Source: Tepidibacter mesophilus (GTDB taxonomy: Bacteria; Bacillota; Clostridia; Peptostreptococcales; Peptostreptococcaceae). From it: a DNA stretch of 61,726 bases. Every line of letters starts with the position of its first letter. The stretch's first letter is position 1. Shown piece after piece: positions 38,701 through 47,374 of the stretch. Where the stretch lies: assembly GCF_002724055.1 (NCBI RefSeq), contig NZ_BDQY01000022.1, positions 1-61,726 on the forward strand. The letters are read 5' to 3'. The notes below the pieces were generated by a model. It had not been told where the DNA came from. It made no database searches and saw nothing but the letters and a program-made list of their open reading frames with translations. The translations under genes were made by a program, and so were the position numbers.

Positions 38701-40104
38701 ATGAAAAAAATCAAAATGCCAAGTGCTTACACAATATTGTTTGCAATAATAATATTTGTAGCTTTACTAACGTGGATTGTTCCAGCTGGTAAATATGATT
38801 ATACACCAGAAAACACTCCAATACCTGGTTCATACCATTTAGTTGATCCAACACCACAAGGTCCCAAAGATGTTGCTTTATCACCTATTAACGGTTTTTA
38901 CGGTGCTGTTGATGTAGCCCTATTTGTTATAGTAATAGGTGGATTTTTAGGTGTAGTAATGAAGACAGGAGCTATAGATGCTGGTATAGCACGAGTAGTC
39001 CACAATTTACAAGGTAGAGAAAAAATAATGATTCCATTTTTGATGATACTATTTGGATTAGGAGGAACCAGCTTTGGTATGGCTGAAGAAACTATAGCCT
39101 TTTACCCACTTCTTATTCCTGTATTCATAGCTGCTGGATACGATACATTAACTGCTGTTGGGGTAATACTTTTAGGTGCTGGAATGGGTGTTTTAGGATC
39201 TACTGTAAATCCATTCGCAACAGGTATAGCCTCTGGTTTTGCAGGTATATCTTTAGGAACCGGTATTGGTCTTCGATTATTAATTTTAATTATAGGTGAA
39301 ATAGTAGCTATAATATACGTAATGAGATATGCAGCTAAAGTTAAAGCTGATCCTTCGAAATCTCTAGTTTACAATATGCATGAGGACAACAAGCAACACT
39401 TTTTAGCTAAAGATAGCGAAAATGAGTTTCCTAAGCTTAACAGTAAAAGGAAGTTTGTTCTTGCTTTATTCTGCTTAACATTTGCTATAATGATATATGG
39501 TGTTATACCATTTTCTGACATTGGTATAACTGCTATTCCTACTCTAGGATGGTGGTTTGGAGAATTAACATCTTTATTCTTGGTATTCTCTATAGTAATA
39601 GGTCTTGTATATGGTATGGGTGAAGATGAATTAATATCATCATTCGTAGCTGGGGCTAGAGATCTTTTAGGTGTTGCTCTAATCGTTGGACTATCCCGCG
39701 GTATAACGGTAGTTATGAATGCTGGTAACATGACAGATACAGTATTAAGTCTAGGAGAGCAGGCTTTATCAGGTCTGAGTTCATCTGTGTTTGCTATTCT
39801 TACTTATTTATTCTATATACCTATGTCATTCTTAATACCTTCAACATCAGGTCTTGCTACGCTTTCAATGCCTATAATGGCTCCACTTGGTGACTTTGCT
39901 GGTGTTTCAAGAGATATAGTTATAACAGCATATCAATCTGCATCCGGTACAGTTAACTTATTAACTCCTACAAGTGCAGTTGTCATGGGTGGGCTTGCTA
40001 TAGCAAGAGTCCCTTATAATACTTGGCTTAAATTCGTTTTAAAATTAATATTTATAGTAGTAATTATGATTATAGCAATACTTGGTATAAGTGCTGTAAT
40101 ATAG
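38701..40104 (+). CDS. YfcC-family membrane transporter
   Basis: 467-aa polytopic protein of the DcuC/YfcC type. Conserved N-part KMPSAYTILFAIIIFVALLTW-like segment, GGFLGVVMKTGAID, LFGLGGTSFGMAEET, LGAGMGVLGSTVNPFATG and the C-part FLIPSTSGLATL / NLLTPTSAVVMGG. Roughly 11-12 membrane spans. Substrate not fixed: members are linked with basic amino acids, peptides or C4-dicarboxylates. Its place beside arcABC and the dipeptidase hints at arginine/ornithine or peptide movement. RBS AAGGAGG. Confidence 0.85.
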   Translation: MKKIKMPSAYTILFAIIIFVALLTWIVPAGKYDYTPENTPIPGSYHLVDPTPQGPKDVALSPINGFYGAVDVALFVIVIGGFLGVVMKTGAIDAGIARVVHNLQGREKIMIPFLMILFGLGGTSFGMAEETIAFYPLLIPVFIAAGYDTLTAVGVILLGAGMGVLGSTVNPFATGIASGFAGISLGTGIGLRLLILIIGEIVAIIYVMRYAAKVKADPSKSLVYNMHEDNKQHFLAKDSENEFPKLNSKRKFVLALFCLTFAIMIYGVIPFSDIGITAIPTLGWWFGELTSLFLVFSIVIGLVYGMGEDELISSFVAGARDLLGVALIVGLSRGITVVMNAGNMTDTVLSLGEQALSGLSSSVFAILTYLFYIPMSFLIPSTSGLATLSMPIMAPLGDFAGVSRDIVITAYQSASGTVNLLTPTSAVVMGGLAIARVPYNTWLKFVLKLIFIVVIMIIAILGISAVI

Positions 40105-40106
40105 AT

Positions 40107-40142
40107 AACAAAAGACTTCTCAAAACGAGAAGTCTTTTGTTA
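40107..40142 (+). terminator. Terminator of the dipeptidase-transporter unit
   Basis: AACAAAAGACTTCTC pairs with GAGAAGTCTTTTGTT around a short AAAAC loop. Symmetric, so able to work in both directions. Confidence 0.85.
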
Positions 40143-40149
40143 TCTATGA

Positions 40150-40330
40150 GGAAACTATATGATTTTGAATCTGTAAATAACATGGATTAAAGAACTACGC
40201 TTGCAACTATTTTTAAGCAACAGAGTCGTGAGACTTGTTGGCGTCATAAACGCATGTGAATTTTGAGAACGGAACCCGTTAAGGAATCGTTAGCGACATG
40301 AGTCAACGCGTAGCGACTAGACGAATTTTT
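40150..40330 (+). repeat. Intergenic repeat, family 2, copy A (longest)
   Basis: Longest member of a repeat also found at 34587-34690, 4507-4590 (minus) and 42484-42506 (fragment). Blocks: GAAACTATATGATTTTGAAT, TTGCAACTATTTTTAAGCAAC, a hairpin with CAACA/TGTTG and AGTC/GACT arms (40218-40240), small GC-rich repeats such as CGTTAGCGAC, and end GACTAGACGAATTTTTT. No reading frame is evident. It fills most of the gap before psuK. Confidence 0.75.
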
Positions 40331-40349
40331 TGTATATTTAAATTTATTA

Positions 40350-40392
40350 TTGAAAAAATAAAAAGAGTATGTTATACTTTTTGTAAACAAAA
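40350..40392 (+). promoter_or_regulatory. psuK-psuG promoter and operator-like palindrome
   Basis: TTGAAA (40350-40355) and TATACT (40373-40378) are 17 nt apart. Directly downstream lies the palindrome TTTTGT-AA-ACAAAA (40379-40392), where the transcript would begin. The first gene carries its own helix-turn-helix, so self-repression at this site is plausible (inference). Confidence 0.6.
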
Positions 40393-40425
40393 GTTTATAA
40401 TCTAAACAGAAGCTTGGTGATTAAT

Positions 40426-41520
40426 TTGACTAGTAGAGAAAAACAAATTTTAGAATTTATAAGAAACAACCCGTTGATATCTCAACAGGAAATTGCTGAT
40501 TATTTTGGAATAACTAGATCTTCTGTAGCTGTCCATATAACCAATTTAAGTAAGAAAGGTTATATAAAAGGAAAAGGCTATATATTAAAAAATGAAGATT
40601 ATGTAACCGTAATAGGAGGAACTAATATAGACCTTCAAGGGTTCCCAAATGAAAACTTAATTTTAAATGATTCAAATCCAGGCCAAATGAAGATTTCTCT
40701 AGGTGGAGTAGGTCGTAACATAGCAGAAAATCTCGTAAAAATGGATATAGATACAAAATTAATATCAGCTCTTGGCAAAGATATATACGGTGAGGAAATC
40801 CTAAAAGAAAGTAAATTAGTTGGAATCGATATGGAAAATTGCTTAATATCTACTGATTATGCAACATCAACTTATCTATCTATATTAGACGAAAGTGGTG
40901 ATATGAAGGTAGCTATAGCTTCTATGGATATATTTGATAAAATAACCATAGATTTTATAAAACAAAAATCGAATATAATCAAAAATTCTAAAGTAGGTGT
41001 TATAGATACTAACATGCCAAAGGATGTAATTGAGTATCTATTGTCAAACTTTAAAGAAGTAGACTTTTTCCTAGATACAGTTTCAACTAAAAAAAGTGAA
41101 AAAGTCAAAGATTTAATAGGAATGTTTCACACTATAAAACCCAATAAATATGAGGCTGAATCACTTTCAGGTATAAAAATAAATACAGAAGATGACCTTG
41201 ATAAATGTGCTAAATATTTCTTGGATAAAGGCGTTAAAAAGGTATTTATAAGTCTTGGTAAAGATGGAGTATTTTGTTCAAATAACCAAGAGTCTAGTAT
41301 TATAAGGAATCCAAAAGTCAACGTAGTTAATGCTACAGGTGCAGGTGATGCATTTATAGCAGGGCTTGTTTATAGTCATATAAATAAATACGATTTGACT
41401 TACAGTGCTAAATTTGCGATGAGCGCATCTATACTTGCTCTATCTCATCAAAATACAATAAATCCAAATATGTCAACTCAAAATATAGAAAAAACTTTAA
41501 GGGAGATGAAATTATGTTAG
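40426..41520 (+). CDS. psuK: HTH-PfkB family pseudouridine kinase
   Basis: Kinase predicted to phosphorylate pseudouridine to pseudouridine 5'-phosphate. A winged helix fills residues about 1-55 (IREKQI.., QQEIADYFGITRSSVAVHI), followed by a PfkB sugar-kinase domain with GGTNIDLQG, GGVGRNIAENL and the C-terminal catalytic NATGAGDAFIAG. Two TTG starts are possible; 40426 fits the GGTGAT part of a ribosome site better, 40414 is the alternative (4 residues longer). It overlaps psuG by 7 nt, supporting the function. Confidence 0.9.
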   Translation: MTSREKQILEFIRNNPLISQQEIADYFGITRSSVAVHITNLSKKGYIKGKGYILKNEDYVTVIGGTNIDLQGFPNENLILNDSNPGQMKISLGGVGRNIAENLVKMDIDTKLISALGKDIYGEEILKESKLVGIDMENCLISTDYATSTYLSILDESGDMKVAIASMDIFDKITIDFIKQKSNIIKNSKVGVIDTNMPKDVIEYLLSNFKEVDFFLDTVSTKKSEKVKDLIGMFHTIKPNKYEAESLSGIKINTEDDLDKCAKYFLDKGVKKVFISLGKDGVFCSNNQESSIIRNPKVNVVNATGAGDAFIAGLVYSHINKYDLTYSAKFAMSASILALSHQNTINPNMSTQNIEKTLREMKLC

Positions 41521-42434
41521 AAAAATATTTAAAATTAAATCCAGAAGTAAAAAAAGCATTAGATGAAGGAACTCCAGTAGTAGCTCTTGAGTCTACTATA
41601 ATATCTCATGGTATGCCTTATCCTCAAAACATAGAAATGGCTAAAACTGTTGAATCTATAATAAGAGAAAATGGAGCAATACCTGCTACAATAGCAATTC
41701 TTAATGGAGAATTAAAAGTCGGACTTAACCCCGAAGAGCTTGAGTACCTAGGTAAAAGTGATTCTGTGTTAAAAGCTAGTAGAAGAGACTTACCTTTTAT
41801 AGTTGCAAAAAAATTAGATGGAGCAACAACAGTTGCATCTACTATGATAATAGCAGCTCTTGCTGGAATAAAAGTATTTGCAACAGGTGGAATTGGTGGA
41901 GTACACAGAGGTGCACAGCAAACATTTGATATATCTGCAGACCTTCAAGAACTTGCACACACTAATGTTGCAGTAGTATGTGCTGGCTGCAAGTCAATCC
42001 TAGATATAGGCTTAACTTTAGAATATTTAGAAACTAATGGAGTTCCCGTTGTAGGTTATAAAACACAAGAATTCCCGGCTTTCTATACTAGAAAAAGCGG
42101 ATTTAATGTTGATTACAAAGTAGATAGTGAATCTGAATTAGCTTTAGCTTTAAAATCTAAATGGGACTTAAACTTAAACGGAGGGGTTGTAGTATCAAAT
42201 CCTATACCAGAAGAATTTGAAATGGATTACGACACTATAACTAATGCCATAGAAGATGCTTTAAAAGAAGCTGATGAGAAAGGTATCAGAGGAAAAGAAT
42301 CTACTCCATTCTTACTTGGAAAAGTTAAAGCAATAACTGCTGGAAAGAGCTTAGATTCTAACATCCAATTAGTTTACAATAACGCAAAAGTTGGAGCAAA
42401 ACTTGCTGTAGAACTTTCTAAACTTGATAAATAG
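41514..42434 (+). CDS. psuG: Pseudouridine-5'-phosphate glycosidase
   Basis: Splits pseudouridine 5'-phosphate into uracil and ribose 5-phosphate, recycling modified RNA bases. 306 aa with ALESTIISHGMPYPQN, the catalytic-Lys region VAKKLDGATTVASTM, ATGGIGGVHRGAQ and GNGVVVSNPIP-like C-part. RBS AGGGAGATG within the 3' end of psuK. Paired enzymes for full breakdown are adjacent; I see no nucleoside transporter in this unit. Confidence 0.97.
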   Translation: MLEKYLKLNPEVKKALDEGTPVVALESTIISHGMPYPQNIEMAKTVESIIRENGAIPATIAILNGELKVGLNPEELEYLGKSDSVLKASRRDLPFIVAKKLDGATTVASTMIIAALAGIKVFATGGIGGVHRGAQQTFDISADLQELAHTNVAVVCAGCKSILDIGLTLEYLETNGVPVVGYKTQEFPAFYTRKSGFNVDYKVDSESELALALKSKWDLNLNGGVVVSNPIPEEFEMDYDTITNAIEDALKEADEKGIRGKESTPFLLGKVKAITAGKSLDSNIQLVYNNAKVGAKLAVELSKLDK

Positions 42435-42436
42435 GA

Positions 42437-42472
42437 AAAAGGCTGTATCATTCGATACAGCCTTTTTTACAT
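42437..42472 (+). terminator. Terminator of psuK-psuG
   Basis: AAAAGGCTGTATC pairs with GATACAGCCTTTT around a short loop, then T run. It starts at the psuG stop. Confidence 0.9.
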
Positions 42473-42483
42473 ATTATTTCAGT

Positions 42484-42506
42484 TCGTAGCAACTAGACGA
42501 ATTTTT
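42484..42506 (+). repeat. Fragment of intergenic repeat family 2 (copy D)
   Basis: TCGTAGCAACTAGACGAATT matches the right end of the copy at 40150-40330. Only the end block remains, between the psuG terminator and the chemoreceptor stop. Confidence 0.5.
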
Positions 42507-44528
42507 CTATTTGAACTCATTTATATAATCACTCATATTCTTAGTCATATCAGTCAATTCACTAGCAGTAGATGATACCTGCGTTATGGACTCACTCATT
42601 TGTGATGAAGAAGCTGATATTTCCTGTGTTGTTGCTGATATTTCTTGTGCAATAAAAGATGCTTCTTCTATCTTTTCAAGTATAATATTTTTTTCATCAT
42701 TAAGACTTGTAGCAGATTTATTTATTTCATCTATTTTAGGAATTATATCATTTATTCCTAAAATAGTTTTATTAAATGAATTCATAGCTGTATCTATGTC
42801 TGTTTTTTGATTTGAAAGTTCAGTATTAACTATACCACTAGTCGCTATCATACTTTCTGTTGCATTTGATATTGTCTGTATCAATTCATCTATATTCTGA
42901 GATGAATATTTTGTTTGCTCTGCAAGTTTCCTTATCTCATCAGCTACAACTGCAAATCCTCTCCCCTGCTCTCCAGCCCTAGCTGCTTCAATAGATGCGT
43001 TAAGAGCTAATAAATTAGTCTGATCTGCTATTTTATTTATTAATGAAGTTATTTTATTTATTTCATTTATGTCTTGACCTACTATAGATATTTTTTCTAT
43101 TAATTCTTGAAATACAATTATAACATTCTCAACTGACGATATAACCTTCCCAACATTTTCTGTACTATCACTTATAGTTGAGCTTATCTCCTTTGAATTA
43201 GAATCAACATCCTTTATATCATCGATTATGCCTGTAAGCTTGTATGTAAAGTTATTAAGTGTTTCATTAATATTCTCAAGGCCATATGACTGAGATGTCG
43301 TTCCATCAGCTATATTTTGTATAGCTAAAACTATACTTTCAATTCCTAGAGTCATTTCCTTGGATATACAAGTCAATTGATTAGACATATCATCTGTACT
43401 AGACGCTTGAGATTTTACATTATCTACTATTGATTTAAGGCTAGTTATCATATTCTTAAAGTTATTACATAATACAGCTGTTTCATCACTAGATTTTACA
43501 TCTATATCATATACAAGCTCACCTCTAGCTACTTTTTGAGATGAATCAACAAGATTTTTGATAACATTTAATATATTATTTGAAATAGTATAAAGTATTA
43601 TAGATGATATTGCAAATGCTATTATACCTACAATTATAGACATCTTTATATTTGAAGCTACAGCCTTATTGACATTCTCCATAGAGATAGATACATTTAA
43701 AAAACCTATATTAACATCATCTTTATACATAGGAACTAATATATCATATACATATCTACCTAAATCTTTATCATAGTACTTACTAGGTCTCATTTCTTGT
43801 TTATCTATATCAGTTTTAGCTTTTTCATTCTTTATTACAGTTCCTATTTCTTCTTTTTTAGAAGAACTTGTTATAATGTGGTTCTTATCTGCTAAAAATA
43901 CCGATTCTATATTTTCTTCATCAGCAAGTTCATCTAATAAACTTTGTATACTCAAGCTCTTTTTTAAATCTTCCACTTTATTTGCAAGTATTCCTACCTG
44001 TATCATTCCACCATTAGGCATTTTTATATATCCATATTTATAATAATCATCCGTTTCTCTTGATTTTCTTATATTTTCCATAAATTCACTGTCGCTTCCA
44101 TATTGAACACATGATGATATATGATCCTCTCCAAAATTAGCACCTATACTACTTTCAAGATTTGAATAAATTATATTCCCATTAGGCTGTGTTACATTTA
44201 TTTCATCTACATTAAATGTATCTGCTATATTCTTTAAGTAATCATTGTTAATTAAGTTATAGTTATCAGATAAAAAACTTCCTATATTTCTTATGTTATC
44301 TTCTATACTCTCATTTATGATTTGTATAGATTGATCATTGTTTTGAATTTGGTTAAATATTTGATTCGCAAGATTAATTCCATCAAGCTCCATTTGGTCT
44401 ATTAACCTGGTTTTAGATATATTTATATTTATAAAAGATATAGTAGATATTATTATAAACATAATTATTAACGGAATTGTAAGTATTTTAAACCTTATAG
44501 TATCAAGCTTTAAGAATTTTTTAAACAT
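42507..44528 (-). CDS. Methyl-accepting chemotaxis protein
   Basis: About 673 aa. One membrane segment near 15-35, an extracytoplasmic Cache-like sensor about 40-290, a second membrane segment about 300-320, HAMP ([12 protein letters not shown]..) and a cytoplasmic signalling domain with hairpin tip [21 protein letters not shown] take the second ATG (44528), 7 nt from GGAG. It is preceded by a 52-aa gene and probably co-transcribed. The ligand is unknown. Confidence 0.93.
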   Translation of the reverse strand: MFKKFLKLDTIRFKILTIPLIIMFIIISTISFININISKTRLIDQMELDGINLANQIFNQIQNNDQSIQIINESIEDNIRNIGSFLSDNYNLINNDYLKNIADTFNVDEINVTQPNGNIIYSNLESSIGANFGEDHISSCVQYGSDSEFMENIRKSRETDDYYKYGYIKMPNGGMIQVGILANKVEDLKKSLSIQSLLDELADEENIESVFLADKNHIITSSSKKEEIGTVIKNEKAKTDIDKQEMRPSKYYDKDLGRYVYDILVPMYKDDVNIGFLNVSISMENVNKAVASNIKMSIIVGIIAFAISSIILYTISNNILNVIKNLVDSSQKVARGELVYDIDVKSSDETAVLCNNFKNMITSLKSIVDNVKSQASSTDDMSNQLTCISKEMTLGIESIVLAIQNIADGTTSQSYGLENINETLNNFTYKLTGIIDDIKDVDSNSKEISSTISDSTENVGKVISSVENVIIVFQELIEKISIVGQDINEINKITSLINKIADQTNLLALNASIEAARAGEQGRGFAVVADEIRKLAEQTKYSSQNIDELIQTISNATESMIATSGIVNTELSNQKTDIDTAMNSFNKTILGINDIIPKIDEINKSATSLNDEKNIILEKIEEASFIAQEISATTQEISASSSQMSESITQVSSTASELTDMTKNMSDYINEFK

Positions 44529-44545
44529 TTTCATTCTCCTTTTTC

Positions 44546-44704
44546 TTAATCATCTTTTAAGTTTGGTACAACTCTTTTTATTTCTTCTATTTGATGCCAC
44601 ATTTTTTTTATATTTTTTTGATTCATATAAGAATCTAACTCTTGTTTTGTTTCGAATTCTTTAATAGTCAAATCATCACAGTTAATAAATTTCAATTTAT
44701 ACAT
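44546..44704 (-). CDS. Small hypothetical protein upstream of the chemoreceptor
   Basis: 52 aa from the ATG at 44704, which has GGAGG 7 nt upstream; a longer reading from 44734 has none. No known domain: [17 protein letters not shown] at the start and a Lys/Met-rich helix after. It lies 17 nt before the chemoreceptor start. A short stretch (NCDDL.I.EF) also occurs near the N terminus of GerKA; this may be chance. Confidence 0.55.
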   Translation of the reverse strand: MYKLKFINCDDLTIKEFETKQELDSYMNQKNIKKMWHQIEEIKRVVPNLKDD

Positions 44705-44775
44705 AATATTTCCTCCATTCTTATATTTTCCCACAATATATATATTAACATTTTTTTGTATTATTTTAAATTAAA

Positions 44776-44804
44776 TTGAAAAATTATAAAGAATTAAACA
44801 TAAT
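44776..44804 (+). promoter_or_regulatory. Promoter of the GGDEF gene
   Basis: TTGAAA (44776-44781) and CATAAT (44799-44804) with 17 nt between. It predicts a leader of about 65 nt before the ATG at 44879, which contains the terminator-like hairpin at 44836-44862. Confidence 0.55.
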
Positions 44805-44835
44805 TTATATAATACATTTTATATAAATATATGTT

Positions 44836-44862
44836 AAAATAGTTCTAAAGGACTATTTTTTT
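44836..44862 (+). terminator. Terminator-like hairpin in the leader of the GGDEF gene
   Basis: AAAATAGTTC pairs with GGACTATTTT (one wobble) around a TAAA loop, followed by seven T in total. No gene ends just upstream on this strand (the neighbouring gene is divergent), so it reads as an attenuator within the 5' leader of the cyclase gene. Confidence 0.65.
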
Positions 44863-44878
44863 GAAAAGGTGGAATAAA

Positions 44879-45934
44879 ATGTTTATAAAATTCTTATTTA
44901 TACTTTTTTTGATTAGTTTTATATTGATTGTAATATATAGAAATATAAAGTTGATGTCTATAATAAATAAAATTCATAAAATCAATAATTCTATTTATGA
45001 TATAAGCGAAGATACTGTATATTCAGATAATATAGAAGGTGTATATTTATTAATATTAAAAGAACTATTAAAAATAATTAAAAATGGATCAAAAGCTTCT
45101 TTTTTAGTATATAACGAGGAAGAAAATATTTTAGAATATAAAGCTACGATAGGTTATGATTTTGAGCAAATAAAAAATATATCTTTCAAAATTGAAGAAT
45201 TATATTATTACGATAAATTCAAGCTAGAAAAGCCGTTTATAATGCGTAATCCTCAACAATATAATGATCTCCATTTAAGTTTTGATAAATATAATGCATT
45301 GATGAAAATGGGTGCATTAGATATAAAATCAACATTATCTATTCCAGTTCATATTGATAACAAATTTTCAGGTATAATAAATATAGACTCATCATATAAT
45401 TCATTATCAAAATACGATTTAAAACTCGGAGGCTTTATAAAATCACAAATAGAAAAATCATTAAAAATTATAAATCTTTTATATAAATTAAATACTAATG
45501 CTAACTATGATTATTTGACAAAAACTATGAATATTAGATTCTTCAAAGAAAAATTTAACACAATAGATTCAAACTGTAAGTGTGTATTAATGCTTATAGA
45601 CTTAAATAATTTCAAATCCATAAATGATACTTTTGGACACCATGAAGGAAACAATATATTAAAAACATTTTCAGATACAGTTAGAAATTTTATACGTAAA
45701 GATGATTTGTTTGCAAGATGTGGCGGAGATGAATTTTTAATACTTCTAAAAGATATAAATCTAAATACAGCTCAGATTAGAATAAATCAAATACGAGAAT
45801 CTTTAAAAAACGTTATTTCATTTGGTGTAGGTATGCAGGAAATTACTTTTAATGAAGATGTATGTTTAGATGATGTTTTTAAAATTATAGATAAAAAGAT
45901 GTATGAAGACAAAAAAAATAAGCCTAATTATTAG
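44879..45934 (+). CDS. GAF-GGDEF diguanylate cyclase
   Basis: About 351 aa. N-terminal membrane segment (residues about 3-22), a GAF-like sensor region about 45-210, and a GGDEF domain with active-site CGGDEF near 287, plus DLNNFKSINDTFGHHEGN at its start. The I-site RxxD upstream of GGDEF is not clear, so product inhibition may be weak. It makes the second messenger c-di-GMP. Start ATG at 44879 has AAAGGTGG upstream. Regulated in cis perhaps by the leader hairpin. Confidence 0.9.
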   Translation: MFIKFLFILFLISFILIVIYRNIKLMSIINKIHKINNSIYDISEDTVYSDNIEGVYLLILKELLKIIKNGSKASFLVYNEEENILEYKATIGYDFEQIKNISFKIEELYYYDKFKLEKPFIMRNPQQYNDLHLSFDKYNALMKMGALDIKSTLSIPVHIDNKFSGIINIDSSYNSLSKYDLKLGGFIKSQIEKSLKIINLLYKLNTNANYDYLTKTMNIRFFKEKFNTIDSNCKCVLMLIDLNNFKSINDTFGHHEGNNILKTFSDTVRNFIRKDDLFARCGGDEFLILLKDINLNTAQIRINQIRESLKNVISFGVGMQEITFNEDVCLDDVFKIIDKKMYEDKKNKPNY

Positions 45935-45942
45935 GCTTATTT
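45917..45942. terminator. Shared terminator of two convergent genes
   Basis: AAATAAGCCTAA / TTAGGCTTATTT inverted repeat that overlaps the stop codons of both the GGDEF gene and the SEC-C gene. A and T tracts on both sides allow function in both directions. Confidence 0.85.
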
Positions 45943-46434
45943 CCCACAACACTTCTTGTATTTTTTACCACTATTACATGGACAAGCGTCATTTCTTCCT
46001 ATTTTTTCTTCATTAACTACAGTTTTAGAAGACTTGTACTTCTTTTGAAGTTCTTTTCTTTTTTCTGCAGATAAAATATCGTTCCATCCCTCTAGATTAT
46101 ATAACCAATGAGCTTCTACCGCATTCATATTATAGTATAGTTTTTCAAAATCTATTTCTACAGTTATTTCAGTATTTGATTCTAAATTTTCTAATTTAAT
46201 TTCATTCTTTGTACTTTCACTGATTCCATCTAAGAATCCCATGAAGTATTCTTCACTAATTTCATATTGCTTCGCTAAATCAGAAATTTTTCCTTTTATT
46301 ATCTCAGTTTTATTGTTTAATATTTTATCGTATACTCCAGCTTCTAATTTCAAATATTCTTCCCAAAACTTAACTTCTTCTTGTTCACTTGTATGATTCT
46401 CAGCTAATTGCTGCCATTTTTTGAATAAACTCAT
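45937..46434 (-). CDS. SEC-C motif protein
   Basis: 165 aa. The C terminus is a SEC-C zinc motif: [16 protein letters not shown], as found in SecA and many small proteins. The N-part is helical ([26 protein letters not shown]) and resembles DUF3232-like proteins of low-GC bacteria, which I cannot name with certainty. No function known. RBS AAGGAGG before the ATG. Confidence 0.85.
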   Translation of the reverse strand: MSLFKKWQQLAENHTSEQEEVKFWEEYLKLEAGVYDKILNNKTEIIKGKISDLAKQYEISEEYFMGFLDGISESTKNEIKLENLESNTEITVEIDFEKLYYNMNAVEAHWLYNLEGWNDILSAEKRKELQKKYKSSKTVVNEEKIGRNDACPCNSGKKYKKCCGK

Positions 46435-46500
46435 AATTATTCCTCCTTAATTAATAAATCACCTAAATATTAATTATATCAAATATATTCTTAATTTCAA

Positions 46501-47196
46501 TCAAAATTTGAATATATCTTTTAATACATTTATTGCATATTCTTGATTTATAAAAAACGGGCTTGTAGCTATAGTTATTACATTTGATTTATTTATTAAT
46601 TCTCTTATTTTAGTTATTTTCAAATCATAGTCTATATAATCCATATCTTTAGAGAATATATCCAAATCTACGTCCAGAACTATTTCCTCATCTATTTGCT
46701 CATTAAAACTACTTAAATTATCCATTATAAATACCTCAGAAAATATTCCTATATTTAATGCAGGTTTTATAAAGTTTCCTACATTAAGTTTAAAATTAGT
46801 ATAATTAAAGACTTCTTCTATATTATCTATATTATTTATATATTCTTCAGGCTCTCTCATATCTTTATGTTGATCTATGTGAATTAACTTTATTCCTTTT
46901 TTAAATTTTTTATTTTTTAATGATTTTATCCAAAAATAAAATGCATGATTATGATTATCAAATATATATATATCCTTTCCATTAAAATCGTATATGATAA
47001 AATTTTCAAGACCTAAATTCTTTATTTCTTTATCAAATTCAATTTCACAGAAGGCTACATGCTTCCCTATTTTTACATCATCTAATGTTCCAGCTTTTAA
47101 TGGTGCAACATATATATTTTTTTGTTTTCTGTCTTTATTAGAAAATATATTATTTCCTATAGGTTTGTCTATAAAAAAACCTTTATAATAATTCAT
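46501..47196 (-). CDS. UPF0489 family protein
   Basis: 231 aa. Matches the UPF0489 pattern: FIYDFNGKDIYIFDNHNHAF and IKLIHIDQHKDMR, with later DVDLDIFSKDMD. These His and Asp patterns resemble the arginase-like fold and may hold metals; the biochemical role is unknown. It has no close neighbours on its strand and no signal peptide. RBS GGAGTGATA before the ATG. Confidence 0.8.
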   Translation of the reverse strand: MNYYKGFFIDKPIGNNIFSNKDRKQKNIYVAPLKAGTLDDVKIGKHVAFCEIEFDKEIKNLGLENFIIYDFNGKDIYIFDNHNHAFYFWIKSLKNKKFKKGIKLIHIDQHKDMREPEEYINNIDNIEEVFNYTNFKLNVGNFIKPALNIGIFSEVFIMDNLSSFNEQIDEEIVLDVDLDIFSKDMDYIDYDLKITKIRELINKSNVITIATSPFFINQEYAINVLKDIFKF

Positions 47197-47374
47197 CTAT
47201 ATCACTCCAATAATTTATTAGTTTCTTGTTTATCCTAAATCTAAAAATTCTATTTGAATTCAGTCTCACTTTAATAATAAAAGGTTGTATATATTTGTAA
47301 ATAGAATATATAATAATAGAGATATTCATTTTATTATATTATATATTTAAATGTTTACTAAGGAGGAATTTTCT

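Noticed and set aside
40150-40330. Small RNA gene or tRNA-like structure
   Set aside because: The hairpin is clear, but no cloverleaf, promoter or conserved RNA family could be seen; kept as a repeat.
47210-47374. yybP-ykoY manganese riboswitch upstream of the GDT1 gene
   Set aside because: No conserved paired loops of that riboswitch are visible in the AT-rich leader.
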